64,000 bases of DNA from positions 124,001-188,000 of the forward strand of contig NZ_JACHNP010000002.1 in the NCBI RefSeq assembly GCF_014206815.1. Reading direction: 5' to 3'. How positions within the stretch are numbered: the stretch's first letter is position 1; each line of letters begins with the position of its first letter. A model generated the notes under the pieces. The model made no database searches and was not told the origin of the DNA. It was given only the letters and a program-made list of their open reading frames with translations. Below are positions 1 through 8,106 of this stretch, one piece after another. This DNA is from Xanthomonas sp. F10 (lineage in GTDB: Bacteria; Pseudomonadota; Gammaproteobacteria; Xanthomonadales; Xanthomonadaceae). Made by a program: the position numbers and the translations under genes.

Positions 1-144
1 TGCAGCGTGCGCGCTGCGCAGGCGCGTGCGGGTGAAGCGCACGGCAACGGCGGATGAAAGGCGGGCCAATCCGCGTGCCTGGCTGCCGCGATCGGCAGGC
101 GTGCCGCTGGCGTGGATGCCAGCGCTCCGTCATGCTGCCGCCGC

Positions 145-780
145 ATGCGCCGCTACGACCTGGTCATCTTCGATTTCGACGGCACCCTGGCCGACTCCTT
201 CCCCTGGTTCCTGGCGACCATCAACGGCGTCGCCGACGAATTCGGCTTCCGCCGCTTCGACGTGGCGCGGCTGGACGAGATCCGCAGCCTGAGCGCGCGC
301 GAGCTGATGGCGCGCAGCGGCCTGCGCTGGTGGCGGGTGCCGGCGGTGGCGCAACACATGCGCGCGCTGATGAGCGCGCAGATCGAGCGCATCGCGCTGT
401 TCGACGGCGTCGCCGAGTTGCTCGCGCAGCTGGCGCAGGATGGCGTGCAGCTGGCCCTGGTCACGTCCAACAGCCGCGCCAACGTCGAGCGCGTGCTCGG
501 CCCGGCGTTGCTCGCGCAGTTCCGCGACGTGCGCTGCGGCGCGGCGGTGCTGGGCAAGCGCCGCAAGCTGCGCGCCAGCCTGCGCGCCTGCGGCGTTCCC
601 GCCGCGCGGGCACTCTGCGTGGGCGACGAGATCCGCGATGCCGAGGCCGCACGTCAGGCCGGCATCGCGTTTGCCGGCGTGGCCTGGGGCTACACCTTGC
701 CGGCGGCCTTGCAGCCGCACACGCCGCTGCCGTTGCTGCAGCGGCCGTACGCGCTGTCAGCGCTGGTGCTGCCGCCCTAA
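145..780 (+). CDS. HAD-superfamily hydrolase (phosphoglycolate phosphatase-like)
   Basis: A 211-residue haloacid-dehalogenase-type phosphatase. Motif I, DFDGT, lies at residues 10-14 and supplies the nucleophile Asp10 and acid/base Asp12. Motif II TSN is at 108-110, the motif III lysine is in GKRRK at 137-141, and motif IV is GDEIRD at 160-165. A helical cap between motifs I and II (about residues 20-90) fits the Gph/PgpB-like subfamily IA. The start at 145 is preferred over an in-frame ATG at 112 because the family begins immediately before motif I. The substrate cannot be read from the sequence; small phosphate esters are usual for the family. No neighbour is obviously linked: the fucose operon downstream has its own promoter region. 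Confidence 0.85.
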   Translation: MRRYDLVIFDFDGTLADSFPWFLATINGVADEFGFRRFDVARLDEIRSLSARELMARSGLRWWRVPAVAQHMRALMSAQIERIALFDGVAELLAQLAQDGVQLALVTSNSRANVERVLGPALLAQFRDVRCGAAVLGKRRKLRASLRACGVPAARALCVGDEIRDAEAARQAGIAFAGVAWGYTLPAALQPHTPLPLLQRPYALSALVLPP

Positions 781-809
781 CGCCGGCCAGGCGATTGCTG
801 CGCTGCAGG

Positions 810-837
810 TTGATTGTTCACTTGTGATTGCTATATT
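810..837 (+). promoter_or_regulatory. Candidate sigma-70 promoter of the L-fucose operon
   Basis: TTGATT (810-815) and TATATT (832-837) are separated by 16 bp in an AT-rich pocket within very GC-rich DNA, about 170 bp upstream of the first fucose gene. Flanking half-sites TGTTC (815-819) and GAACA (845-849) and a TTCATAT (836-842), which also occurs in the fucP-iclR palindrome, suggest operator sequence over the -10 region. This is visual matching only. Confidence 0.4.
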
Positions 838-1005
838 CATATGCGAACAGTCGCCGTGCCCGCTGCCATCCAGAGCGCGCATGCTGCGGCCTTAACCCAC
901 CGCGCCCGATCCCGGGCAGAGGCGTGCCATGTGCAATCCCCGTCGCCACCGTCCCTCGCGCGTCCGCGGGCGATCTGCGGTGCGGCCCATCCTGGGAGTT
1001 CGGGC

Positions 1006-2037
1006 ATGGCGTTGAGCTTCGCCACCGATGCCGTCACCGCTCCACGTGCGCTGGGCGCCAGCGGCGTGCACCTGTCCACGCTGGGCTTCGGCGCCGCACC
1101 GATCGGCAACCTGTACGCCGAGGTGGACGATGCGGTGGCGCTGGCCGCGGTGGCCGATGCCTATGCCGCCGGCATCCGCCATTTCGACACCGCGCCGTAC
1201 TACGGCTACGGGCTGAGCGAGCAGCGCCTGGGGCAGGGCCTGCGCGGGCTGCCGCGCGCCAGCTACACGCTTTCGACCAAGGTCGGGCGCTGCGTCTACG
1301 ACGATGCCGCGGCCGCGCCGGGGCGCGAGGGCTTCGCCGTCGCCGGGCGCCGCGCCGAGTTCGACTACAGCCGCGACGGCGTGCTGCGTGCATTCGAGTC
1401 CAGCCTGCAGCGGCTCGGCACCGATCACATCGATGTGCTGCTGCTGCACGACATCGGCCGCCTGACCCACGGCGCACGCCATCCGGCCATGCTGCGGCAG
1501 GCGCTGGACGAGGCCTTGCCGACGATGGCCGCGCTCAAGGCGCAGGGCGCGTGCCGGGCGATCGGCATCGGCGTCAACGAGGAAGACGTGGCGGTGGAAC
1601 TGCTGCCGCTGTTCCCGCTCGACTGCGTGATGCTGGCAGGCCGCTACACCCTACTCGAGCAGCACGCCGCGCAGCGGATCATGGCGCAGGCGCTGCAGCG
1701 GCAGGTCGGCATCCTGGTCGCCGGGCCGTACAGCTCCGGCCTGCTGAGCGATGCGCGCGGCCCGGGCGAGACCTACAACTACGCGCCGGTAGATGCGGCC
1801 ACGCTGCAGCACGCGCAGCGCCTGTTCGCAGCCTGCGCGGCGCACGGCGTGGACGTGGGCGCGGCGGCGCTGCAGTTCCCGCTTGCGCATCCGGCGGTGA
1901 GCACGGTGGTCGCGGGCATGCGCACGCCGGCGGAAGTGGCCAGCGCCGCCACGCGCCTGCGCGCGGCGATTCCCGCGGCACTGTGGCAACAGCTGCGCGA
2001 CGACGGCCTGCTGCGCGCGCCGGTGCCGACGCCGTGA
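1006..2037 (+). CDS. Aldo/keto reductase, probable L-fucose dehydrogenase
   Basis: A 343-residue aldo/keto reductase that would oxidise L-fucose to L-fucono-lactone with NAD(P)+, the first step of non-phosphorylative fucose breakdown. The AKR tetrad is visible: Asp61 and Tyr66 in DTAPYYGYG, Lys92 in STKVG, and a His in LLLHDIG. A TIM-barrel length and the late GPYSSGLL segment agree with the D-threo-aldose 1-dehydrogenase/fucose dehydrogenase group. The ATG at 1006 follows GGGAG; the open frame extends further upstream but that portion lacks family similarity. It is the first gene of a five-gene run and its stop overlaps the GTG of the lactonase, so the two are translationally coupled. The specific substrate is inferred from the operon. 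Confidence 0.85.
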   Translation: MALSFATDAVTAPRALGASGVHLSTLGFGAAPIGNLYAEVDDAVALAAVADAYAAGIRHFDTAPYYGYGLSEQRLGQGLRGLPRASYTLSTKVGRCVYDDAAAAPGREGFAVAGRRAEFDYSRDGVLRAFESSLQRLGTDHIDVLLLHDIGRLTHGARHPAMLRQALDEALPTMAALKAQGACRAIGIGVNEEDVAVELLPLFPLDCVMLAGRYTLLEQHAAQRIMAQALQRQVGILVAGPYSSGLLSDARGPGETYNYAPVDAATLQHAQRLFAACAAHGVDVGAAALQFPLAHPAVSTVVAGMRTPAEVASAATRLRAAIPAALWQQLRDDGLLRAPVPTP

Positions 2038-2918
2038 ACGTCATCGACGCCCATGTGCATTTCTGGCGCCTGGCGCGTGGCGACTATGCCTGGCTGACCC
2101 CAAACCTGGGCGTGCTGTACCGCGATTACCTGCCCGAGGACCTGGCCGCGACGCTCGACGCGCACGGCGTGACCGCGCTGGTGGCGGTGCAGGCGGCGCA
2201 GAGCGAAGCGGAAACGCGCTATCTGCTGCAGCTGGCGCGGACCGAGCCGCGCATCGCCGGCGTGGTCGGCTGGGTGGATTTCGAGGCGGCCGATGTCGCC
2301 GCGCGCATCGCCGCGTTGTGCGCCGACGGCGCCGGCCTGCTCAAGGGACTGCGGCCGATGGTGCAGGACCTGGCCGATCCGCAGTGGCTGGCGCGGCCGC
2401 AGCTGGACGCGGCGTTCGACGCACTGCTGCAGCACGATCTGGCCTTCGACGCGCTGGTGCGGCCGCTGCACCTGCCGGCGCTGCTGGCACGGCTGCAGCG
2501 TCACCCGCAATTGCGCGTGGTGCTGGACCATGCCGCCAAGCCGGCCATCGGCGGCGCCGACTTCCAGGCCTGGGCCGATGGCGTGGCGCAACTGGCGCAG
2601 CACCCCAACGTGCTGTGCAAGCTGTCCGGCCTGCTCACCGAACTCCCGGCCGATGCCGCCATCGACGATCCCGCGCTGGCCCCCTACGTGGCGCAGCTGT
2701 TCGCCTGCTTCGGCGCGCAGCGGCTGCTGTGGGGCAGCGACTGGCCGGTGCTGACCCAGCGCGCCGACTACGCCGCCTGGATGGCGCTGGCGCAGGCCTG
2801 GGTCGCGCAGCATGCCGCCGGCGACGCCGAGGCGGTGTTCGCCGGCAATGCGCGGCGCGTCTACCGCCTGTCCGATCCGATTGCTTCCTCCTCCCCCACC
2901 TGGAGTCCCGCCCCATGA
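2034..2918 (+). CDS. Amidohydrolase-2 family, probable L-fuconolactonase
   Basis: A 294-residue TIM-barrel metal-dependent hydrolase expected to open L-fucono-1,5-lactone to L-fuconate. The N-terminal metal motif is DAHVHFW (His7, His9); later landmarks are LDHAAKP, the KLSGL strand and WGSDWP near the C-terminus, the usual signature of fuconolactonase/4-sulfomuconolactonase relatives. The start is GTG at 2034, whose last two bases form the stop of the upstream dehydrogenase. The frame is open far upstream, but that region is the shadow of the reductase gene. Its place between the dehydrogenase and the SDR matches the pathway order. Confidence 0.85.
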   Translation: MNVIDAHVHFWRLARGDYAWLTPNLGVLYRDYLPEDLAATLDAHGVTALVAVQAAQSEAETRYLLQLARTEPRIAGVVGWVDFEAADVAARIAALCADGAGLLKGLRPMVQDLADPQWLARPQLDAAFDALLQHDLAFDALVRPLHLPALLARLQRHPQLRVVLDHAAKPAIGGADFQAWADGVAQLAQHPNVLCKLSGLLTELPADAAIDDPALAPYVAQLFACFGAQRLLWGSDWPVLTQRADYAAWMALAQAWVAQHAAGDAEAVFAGNARRVYRLSDPIASSSPTWSPAP

Positions 2919-2949
2919 CCACGTTCGCATCCGTTTCCGGGAGCCGCGC

Positions 2950-3696
2950 ATGAGCGGCCGTCTGCAAGGCAAGCGCTGCCTGATCACCGCCGCCGGCGCC
3001 GGCATCGGCCGCGAGAGCGCACTGGCCTGCGCGCGCGAAGGCGCGCAGGTGCTGGCCACCGACATCGACGCCGCCGCGCTGCAGGCTTTGGCCGCCGAGG
3101 CCGATGGCATCGCCACGCAGACCCTGGACGTCACCGACGCCGCCGCGATCCAGGCGCTGGTGGCGGCGCAGCCGACCTTCGACGTGCTGTTCAACTGCGC
3201 CGGCTACGTGCACCAGGGCAGCATCCTCGACTGCGACGCGTCGGCGTGGAAGCGCTCGTTCGCGATCAATGTCGATGCGATGTACTACCTGTGCCAGGCG
3301 GTGCTGCCGGGCATGCTCGCGCAGGGCCGCGGCAGCATCGTCAACATGTCCTCGGTGGCGTCCAGCATCAAGGGCGTGCCCAACCGCTTCGCCTACGGCG
3401 TGACCAAGGCGGCGGTGATCGGCCTGAGCAAGGCCATCGCCGCCGACTACGTGGCCAAGGGCATCCGCTGCAACGCGATCTGCCCGGGCACGATCAAGAC
3501 GCCGTCGCTGGGCGAGCGGGTCAAGGCGCTGGGCGGCGATGAGCAGGCGGTGTGGAAGAGCTTCACCGACCGCCAGCCGATGGGCCGCCTGGGCGACCCG
3601 CGCGAGATCGCGCAGCTGGTGGTGTACCTGGCCTCGGACGAATCCTCGTTCACCACCGGCCAGACCCACATCATCGACGGCGGCTGGTCGAACTGA
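2950..3696 (+). CDS. SDR, probable 2-keto-3-deoxy-L-fuconate dehydrogenase
   Basis: A 248-residue classical short-chain dehydrogenase. Visible elements are the glycine-rich dinucleotide loop TAAGAGIGRE (13-22), NCAG (83-86), the catalytic serine in NMSSVASS (about 134-135) and Tyr149/Lys153 of YGVTK. It would oxidise 2-keto-3-deoxy-L-fuconate to the 2,4-diketo compound. The ATG at 2950 is used because family similarity starts there (GRLQGKRCLITAAG). A short leader of 31 bp separates it from the lactonase. The assignment follows the Xanthomonas fucose cluster in which the dehydratase was characterised; other hydroxyacid substrates cannot be excluded from sequence alone. Confidence 0.87.
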   Translation: MSGRLQGKRCLITAAGAGIGRESALACAREGAQVLATDIDAAALQALAAEADGIATQTLDVTDAAAIQALVAAQPTFDVLFNCAGYVHQGSILDCDASAWKRSFAINVDAMYYLCQAVLPGMLAQGRGSIVNMSSVASSIKGVPNRFAYGVTKAAVIGLSKAIAADYVAKGIRCNAICPGTIKTPSLGERVKALGGDEQAVWKSFTDRQPMGRLGDPREIAQLVVYLASDESSFTTGQTHIIDGGWSN

Positions 3697-3728
3697 CCGC
3701 GCCTTCCCACTACGACAGAGGATTTCCC

Positions 3729-4586
3729 ATGAAACTGCTGCGTTACGGCGAACCCGGCCACGAACGCCCGGCCCTGCTCGATGCCGACGGCCACCTGCGC
3801 GATCTCTCGGCGGTGATCGACGACGTTGCGGGCGAGCATCTCACCGCCGCCGGCCTGGCCAGGTTGCGCGCGCTCGACCCGGCCACGCTGCCGCAGGTGG
3901 ACGGCGAGGTGCGCTACGGCGCCGCCGTCGGCCGCGTCGGCAAGTTCATCTGCGTCGGGCTGAACTATGCCGACCACGCCGCCGAGTCGGGCATGGCGGT
4001 GCCGGAGATGCCGGTGCTGTTCATGAAGGCCACCAGCGCGATCAGCGGCCCCAACGACACGGTGACGATCCCGCGTGGTTCGCTCAAGACCGACTGGGAA
4101 GTAGAGCTGGGCGTGGTGATCGGCGATACCGCGCGCGACGTGTCGGTGGACGAGGCGCTGGCGCACGTCGCCGGCTATGCGGTGATCAACGACCTGTCCG
4201 AGCGCGCGTTCCAGCTCGAGCACGGCGGGCAGTGGGTGAAAGGCAAGAGCTGCGACGGCTTCGGCCCGATCGGCCCGTGGCTGGTCACCGCCGACGAGGT
4301 GCCCGATCCGCAGAACCTGTCGATGTGGCTGGAGGTCAACGGCCACCGTTACCAGAACGGCAGCACCCGCACGATGGTGTTCGGCGTGGCCGAGCTGGTC
4401 AGCCACATCAGCCGCTACATGACCCTGCTGCCGGGCGACGTGATCAGCACCGGCACGCCGCCAGGCGTGGGCCTGGGGCAGAAGCCGCAGGTGTACCTGA
4501 AGCCGGGCGACGTGATGCGGCTGGGCATCGAAGGCCTGGGCGAGCAGCGCCAGGCCGTGGTCGCGCATCCGCGCGACGCGCAGTAA
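3729..4586 (+). CDS. Fumarylacetoacetate hydrolase family, 2,4-diketo-3-deoxy-L-fuconate hydrolase
   Basis: A 285-residue FAH-superfamily enzyme. The catalytic domain begins around GKFICVGLNYADHA; metal ligands are expected in the EVELGVVIG segment and the KGKSCDGFGPIGPW stretch is typical, as is STGTPPGVG near the C-terminus. In this pathway it would cleave 2,4-diketo-3-deoxy-L-fuconate to pyruvate and L-lactate. The ATG follows GAGGA at a good distance and lies 32 bp after the SDR. Downstream a 12-bp hairpin separates it from fucD. FAH-fold proteins also act as decarboxylases and isomerases, so the reaction is inferred from the operon. Confidence 0.85.
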   Translation: MKLLRYGEPGHERPALLDADGHLRDLSAVIDDVAGEHLTAAGLARLRALDPATLPQVDGEVRYGAAVGRVGKFICVGLNYADHAAESGMAVPEMPVLFMKATSAISGPNDTVTIPRGSLKTDWEVELGVVIGDTARDVSVDEALAHVAGYAVINDLSERAFQLEHGGQWVKGKSCDGFGPIGPWLVTADEVPDPQNLSMWLEVNGHRYQNGSTRTMVFGVAELVSHISRYMTLLPGDVISTGTPPGVGLGQKPQVYLKPGDVMRLGIEGLGEQRQAVVAHPRDAQ

Positions 4587-4604
4587 GCAACGCACGAGAT
4601 GCAA

Positions 4605-4658
4605 AGCCCCTCTCCCTCCGGTCGCCGGGGGGAGAGGGGCTACTTCACTGCTTTTTTT
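4605..4658 (+). terminator. Perfect 12-bp hairpin with trailing T-run inside the fucose operon
   Basis: AGCCCCTCTCCC (4605-4616) pairs with GGGAGAGGGGCT (4630-4641), with an inner CCGG/CCGG pairing. A T-run starts about 10 bp later (4652). The stem sequence resembles the CCCCTCTCCC units of intergenic repeats at 41.2, 43.8 and 21.4 kb, so it may be an inserted repeat that also acts as a partial terminator or mRNA-stability element before fucD. Confidence 0.55.
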
Positions 4659-4691
4659 GACTTTCCTACCGCTTCACCCACCAGGATCCCC

Positions 4692-6011
4692 ATGAGCAAA
4701 ATCGTCGCGCTCGAGACCTTCGACGTTCGTTTCCCCACCTCGCGCGAACTGGACGGTTCCGATGCGATGAATCCGGATCCGGATTATTCGGCCGCCTATC
4801 TGCGCCTGCGCACCGACGCCGGCGACGGCCTCGCCGGCTACGGCCTGGCCTTCACCATCGGCCGCGGCAACGACGTGCAGAGCGCGGCGGTGGCGGCATT
4901 GGCGCACCACGTGGTCGGCCGCGACGTGGAGACGGTGATCGGCGACCTCGGTGGTTTCGCGCGCAGCCTCACCGACGATTCGCAGCTGCGCTGGCTGGGT
5001 CCGGAGAAGGGCGTGATGCACATGGCCATCGGCGCCGTGGTCAACGCCGCCTGGGACATGGCCGCGCGGCGCGCCGGCAAGCCGCTGTGGCGCTTCATCG
5101 CCGAGCTGTCGCCGGAACAGTTGGTGGCTACGATCGACTTCCGCTACCTCAGCGACGCGCTGACCCCGGACGAGGCGCTGGCCATGTTGCGCGAGGCCGA
5201 ACCGCTGCGCGCCGAACGCATCCAGACGCTGCTGGAACAGGGGTATCCGGCCTACACCACCTCGCCGGGCTGGCTCGGCTATTCCGACGAGAAGCTGGTG
5301 CGCCTGGCCAAGGAGGCGGTGGCCGACGGCTTCCGCACGATCAAGCTCAAGGTCGGCGCCAACGTGGAGGACGACATCCGCCGCTGCCGCCTGGCGCGCG
5401 CGGCGATCGGTCCGGACATCGCCATGGCGGTGGACGCCAACCAGCGTTGGGACGTGGGCCCGGCGATCGCCTGGATGCGCCAGCTCGCCGCATTCGACAT
5501 CGCCTGGATCGAGGAGCCGACCAGCCCCGACGACGTACTAGGCCACGCCGCGATCCGCCGCGGCATCGCCCCTGTGCCGGTGTCCACCGGCGAGCACACC
5601 CAGAACCGGGTGGTGTTCAAGCAGTTGCTGCAGGCCGGCGCGGTGGACCTGATCCAGATCGACGCAGCGCGCGTGGGCGGCGTCAACGAGAACCTGGCGA
5701 TCCTGTTGCTGGCGGCCAAGTTCGGCGTGCGCGTGTTCCCGCATGCCGGCGGCGTGGGCCTGTGCGAACTGGTGCAACACCTGGCCATGGCCGATTTCGT
5801 CGCCATCACCGGCAAGATGGAAGACCGCGCGATCGAGTTCGTCGATCACCTGCACCAGCACTTCGTCGATCCGGTGCGGATCGTGCACGGCCGCTATCTG
5901 GCGCCGACGGCGCCGGGCTTCTCGGCCGAGATGCATGCCGCCTCGGTCACCCAGTTCCTGTACCCGGATGGCCCGTTCTGGAGTGCGGACCTGGCGGCGC
6001 AGGTCGGCTGA
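4692..6011 (+). CDS. fucD: L-fuconate dehydratase
   Basis: A 439-residue enolase-superfamily (mandelate-racemase subgroup) enzyme that dehydrates L-fuconate to 2-keto-3-deoxy-L-fuconate. All the acid/base and metal residues reported for the X. campestris enzyme are present at the same numbers: Lys218 and Lys220 (KLK at 218-220), metal ligands Asp248, Glu274 and Glu301, and His351 in FPHAGG. Length matches the family (about 440). The ATG is preceded by AGGA at 4683. It is the last gene of the catabolic run, separated from the hydrolase gene by a hairpin of about 50 bp that may lower its relative expression. Sequence and context leave little doubt about function. Confidence 0.95.
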   Translation: MSKIVALETFDVRFPTSRELDGSDAMNPDPDYSAAYLRLRTDAGDGLAGYGLAFTIGRGNDVQSAAVAALAHHVVGRDVETVIGDLGGFARSLTDDSQLRWLGPEKGVMHMAIGAVVNAAWDMAARRAGKPLWRFIAELSPEQLVATIDFRYLSDALTPDEALAMLREAEPLRAERIQTLLEQGYPAYTTSPGWLGYSDEKLVRLAKEAVADGFRTIKLKVGANVEDDIRRCRLARAAIGPDIAMAVDANQRWDVGPAIAWMRQLAAFDIAWIEEPTSPDDVLGHAAIRRGIAPVPVSTGEHTQNRVVFKQLLQAGAVDLIQIDAARVGGVNENLAILLLAAKFGVRVFPHAGGVGLCELVQHLAMADFVAITGKMEDRAIEFVDHLHQHFVDPVRIVHGRYLAPTAPGFSAEMHAASVTQFLYPDGPFWSADLAAQVG

Positions 6012-6068
6012 TGCCAGCGACGTTGGTGCGCTTTCCATCGCTGGAAGCGCACCGGCGGCAGCGAACCG

Positions 6069-6144
6069 GTCGCGGCTGAAGCCGCTCCTACGACAGCGAC
6101 AGTGGCTCCGGATCGCTTTCCGTAGGAGCGGCTTCAGCCGCGAC
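6069..6144. repeat. Inverted pair of REP-like palindromes
   Basis: Two 23-bp copies in opposite orientation (6069-6091 and 6122-6144) of a REP-like unit with core GGAGCGGCTTCAGCCGC. They sit between the convergent fucD and mutarotase genes, where the pair can fold into a large stem-loop and could act as a bidirectional 3'-end structure. Confidence 0.85.
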
Positions 6145-6208
6145 AAACGAAGCAGCACTGCAACCGCTTGCACCAGCGGTCAAGACCGACATCCCGCTCG
6201 CAAACGCC

Positions 6209-6583
6209 TCAGCCCGCGCCCTTGCGCTCCTGCTCCGCCAGCGCCGCCTGCAACGAAAAGATCTGCAGCGCCTCGCGCCATTTCTCGCCGGGTGCCGAAC
6301 CGGGCAGCGGCTTCTGGAAGCGCCACATCAGCTCCTCCCACGCCTGCACCCGCGGGTCCGCGGCGTCGGCGGCGGCCTTGGCCGCGGGCGAATACGCCTC
6401 GTCCACCTCCATCAGCATCACCAGGCGATCGCCGCAGCGGTGGATGTCCAGCTCGCGGATGCCGGCCGCGCGCAGCGAGGCGACGATCTCCGGCCACACC
6501 GTGTCTGGACGATGCCAGCGTTCGTATTCGGCGATCAGCGCCGGGTCGTCGTGCAGGTCCAGCAGATAGCAATGGCGCGGCAT
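6209..6583 (-). CDS. RhaM-family sugar mutarotase (probable L-fucose mutarotase)
   Basis: A 124-residue protein of the L-rhamnose mutarotase (DUF718) family: N-terminal LLDLHDDPALIAEYERWH, the HRPDTVWPEI segment and the HRCGDRLVMLMEVDE strand contain the conserved His and Asp residues. It would interconvert alpha and beta anomers of the sugar, supplying the anomer used by the dehydrogenase. It lies 3 bp after fucP on the same strand, so the two are co-transcribed and probably co-regulated with the catabolic genes. The family name comes from rhamnose; L-fucose is inferred from context. Confidence 0.82.
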   Translation of the reverse strand: MPRHCYLLDLHDDPALIAEYERWHRPDTVWPEIVASLRAAGIRELDIHRCGDRLVMLMEVDEAYSPAAKAAADAADPRVQAWEELMWRFQKPLPGSAPGEKWREALQIFSLQAALAEQERKGAG

Positions 6584-6586
6584 GGC

Positions 6587-7894
6587 TCAGGCTCCGCGGG
6601 CAGAGGGAAGGGACACCACGCGGTTTCGCGCCGCGTGCAGCGCGAACCCGAGGATCACCGCGAAGCCGAGCGCCGGCACCGCGATCGCCCAATGGATGCC
6701 GGCATGGTCGGAGATCGCGCCCATCACCGCAGTCAGCGCGGCGCCGCCGATGATCGCCATCACGATCAGCGAGGCGCCCAGCTTGCGTGCGTCGTCGTCC
6801 AGTCCGTCCAGGCCCAGGGCGAAGATGGTCGGGAACATCACCGACATGAACAGGCTGCTGGCGACCAGTGCGTACAGGCCGATCCAGCCCGGCAGCGCCA
6901 CCGCCACCGCGCACAGCAGCAGGTTGAGCAGGGCGAACACGCCCAGCAGCCGCGCCGGAGCCAGGAAACGCAGCAGTGCCGTGCCGATGAAGCGGCCGGC
7001 CATGAACAGCACCAGCGAGACAGTGAGGAAATCGGCGGCGGTCTTCTCCGGGGTGCCGGGCACGCCGTCCTGCAGGTAGCGGATCAGGTAGCTCCAGATG
7101 CCGACCTGCGCGCCGACGTAGAAGAACTGCGCGATCACCGCGAACACGAAGCGGCGGTTGCGCCGCAACTGGCCGAAGCCGCCGGCGCCGGCGCTGTCGC
7201 CACCGGCGCGGGTGGTCGGGAAGCGGGTCAGCCCGATCAGCAGCGCCCACAGCAGCACTACCGCGCCGATGATCAGGTATGGGGTCTGCACCGCCAGCGA
7301 TTCGGTGGCGAAGAAGGCCTCGCGCGCGGCCGGCGCCATCGCCGCCAGTTCCTGTGGGGTATGTTCCACGCCGGACAGGATGAAGTGCTGGCCGACCAGG
7401 ATGCCGGTGATCGAGCCCAGCGGATTGAACGCCTGCGCCAGGTTCAGCCGCCGCGCTGCGCCCTCGGCCGGGCCGAGCACGGTGACCAGCGGATTGGCGG
7501 TGGTTTCCAGGAACGCCAGGCCGCTGGCGATGACGAACAGCGCCAGCAGGAACAGCCAGTAGGTGTGCACCTGCGCGGCGGGGTAGAACAGGAACGCGCC
7601 GACCGCGTACAGCAGCAGGCCCAGCACCACCGCGGCCTTGTAGCTGTAGCGGCGCATGAACATCGCCGCCGGGATCGCGCACACGAAGTAGCCCAGGTAG
7701 AACGCGCTCTGCACCAGCCCGGCCTGCAGGTCGGTCAGTTCGAAGGCCTTCTTGAACTGCTTGATCAGGATGTCGTTGAGGTTGTTCGCCATGCCCCAGA
7801 GAAAGAACAGGCTGACGATCAGGACCAGCGGCGCGAGCGCGGTCCGGGTGAGACTGGCGGGCGCCGGGGTGGCGCGTTCGCTGCTGTAGTGCAT
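6587..7894 (-). CDS. fucP: FucP-type L-fucose:H+ symporter (MFS)
   Basis: A 435-residue major facilitator with 12 predicted helices. Two FucP hallmarks are clear: FFLWGMANNLNDILIKQF in helix 1, with the conserved Asp used in proton coupling, and LAFLETTANP with the conserved Glu in helix 4, followed by RRLNLAQAFNPLG. It would import L-fucose with protons. The ATG at 7894 lies 70 bp from a large palindrome that probably controls it. Together with the mutarotase it forms a two-gene transcript opposite the catabolic operon. Related FGHS-family members carry other hexoses, but the operon supports fucose. Confidence 0.88.
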   Translation of the reverse strand: MHYSSERATPAPASLTRTALAPLVLIVSLFFLWGMANNLNDILIKQFKKAFELTDLQAGLVQSAFYLGYFVCAIPAAMFMRRYSYKAAVVLGLLLYAVGAFLFYPAAQVHTYWLFLLALFVIASGLAFLETTANPLVTVLGPAEGAARRLNLAQAFNPLGSITGILVGQHFILSGVEHTPQELAAMAPAAREAFFATESLAVQTPYLIIGAVVLLWALLIGLTRFPTTRAGGDSAGAGGFGQLRRNRRFVFAVIAQFFYVGAQVGIWSYLIRYLQDGVPGTPEKTAADFLTVSLVLFMAGRFIGTALLRFLAPARLLGVFALLNLLLCAVAVALPGWIGLYALVASSLFMSVMFPTIFALGLDGLDDDARKLGASLIVMAIIGGAALTAVMGAISDHAGIHWAIAVPALGFAVILGFALHAARNRVVSLPSARGA

Positions 7895-7966
7895 TGCCGC
7901 CTACCCCTCCCAAGGTGTGCCGCGTCGCGTTCGGATTGTCGGCGGAGCGTACTGCGCCGGCGAGTG

Positions 7967-8004
7967 CCATGCAAATATAAAATTTGAGTTCATATTTGCA
8001 TGGA
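7967..8004. promoter_or_regulatory. Large perfect inverted repeat between fucP and iclR (candidate operator)
   Basis: CCATGCAAATAT (7967-7978) is exactly repeated in inverse at 7993-8004 (ATATTTGCATGG), separated by 14 AT-rich bases; a nested CAAAT/ATTTG pair also exists. It lies in the divergent fucP-iclR region where base composition drops sharply. It probably contains the operator, and perhaps the promoters, of both genes. The binding protein is inferred to be the adjacent IclR regulator. Confidence 0.65.
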
Positions 8005-8106
8005 GTCGCCGGCGCCGATTCACGCAGCGCAACGCGCCAGCGGTGCGACCCGGTGCGGCGTCCCTGTACCCTAGCCCTCTTCGCCTGCTGCCGGGTCCTC
8101 GACGGA

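Noticed and set aside
1-144. Open reading frames at the left edge
   Set aside because: The frames end at 33 and 57 or overlap the HAD gene with random composition; no end of a known family could be recognised.
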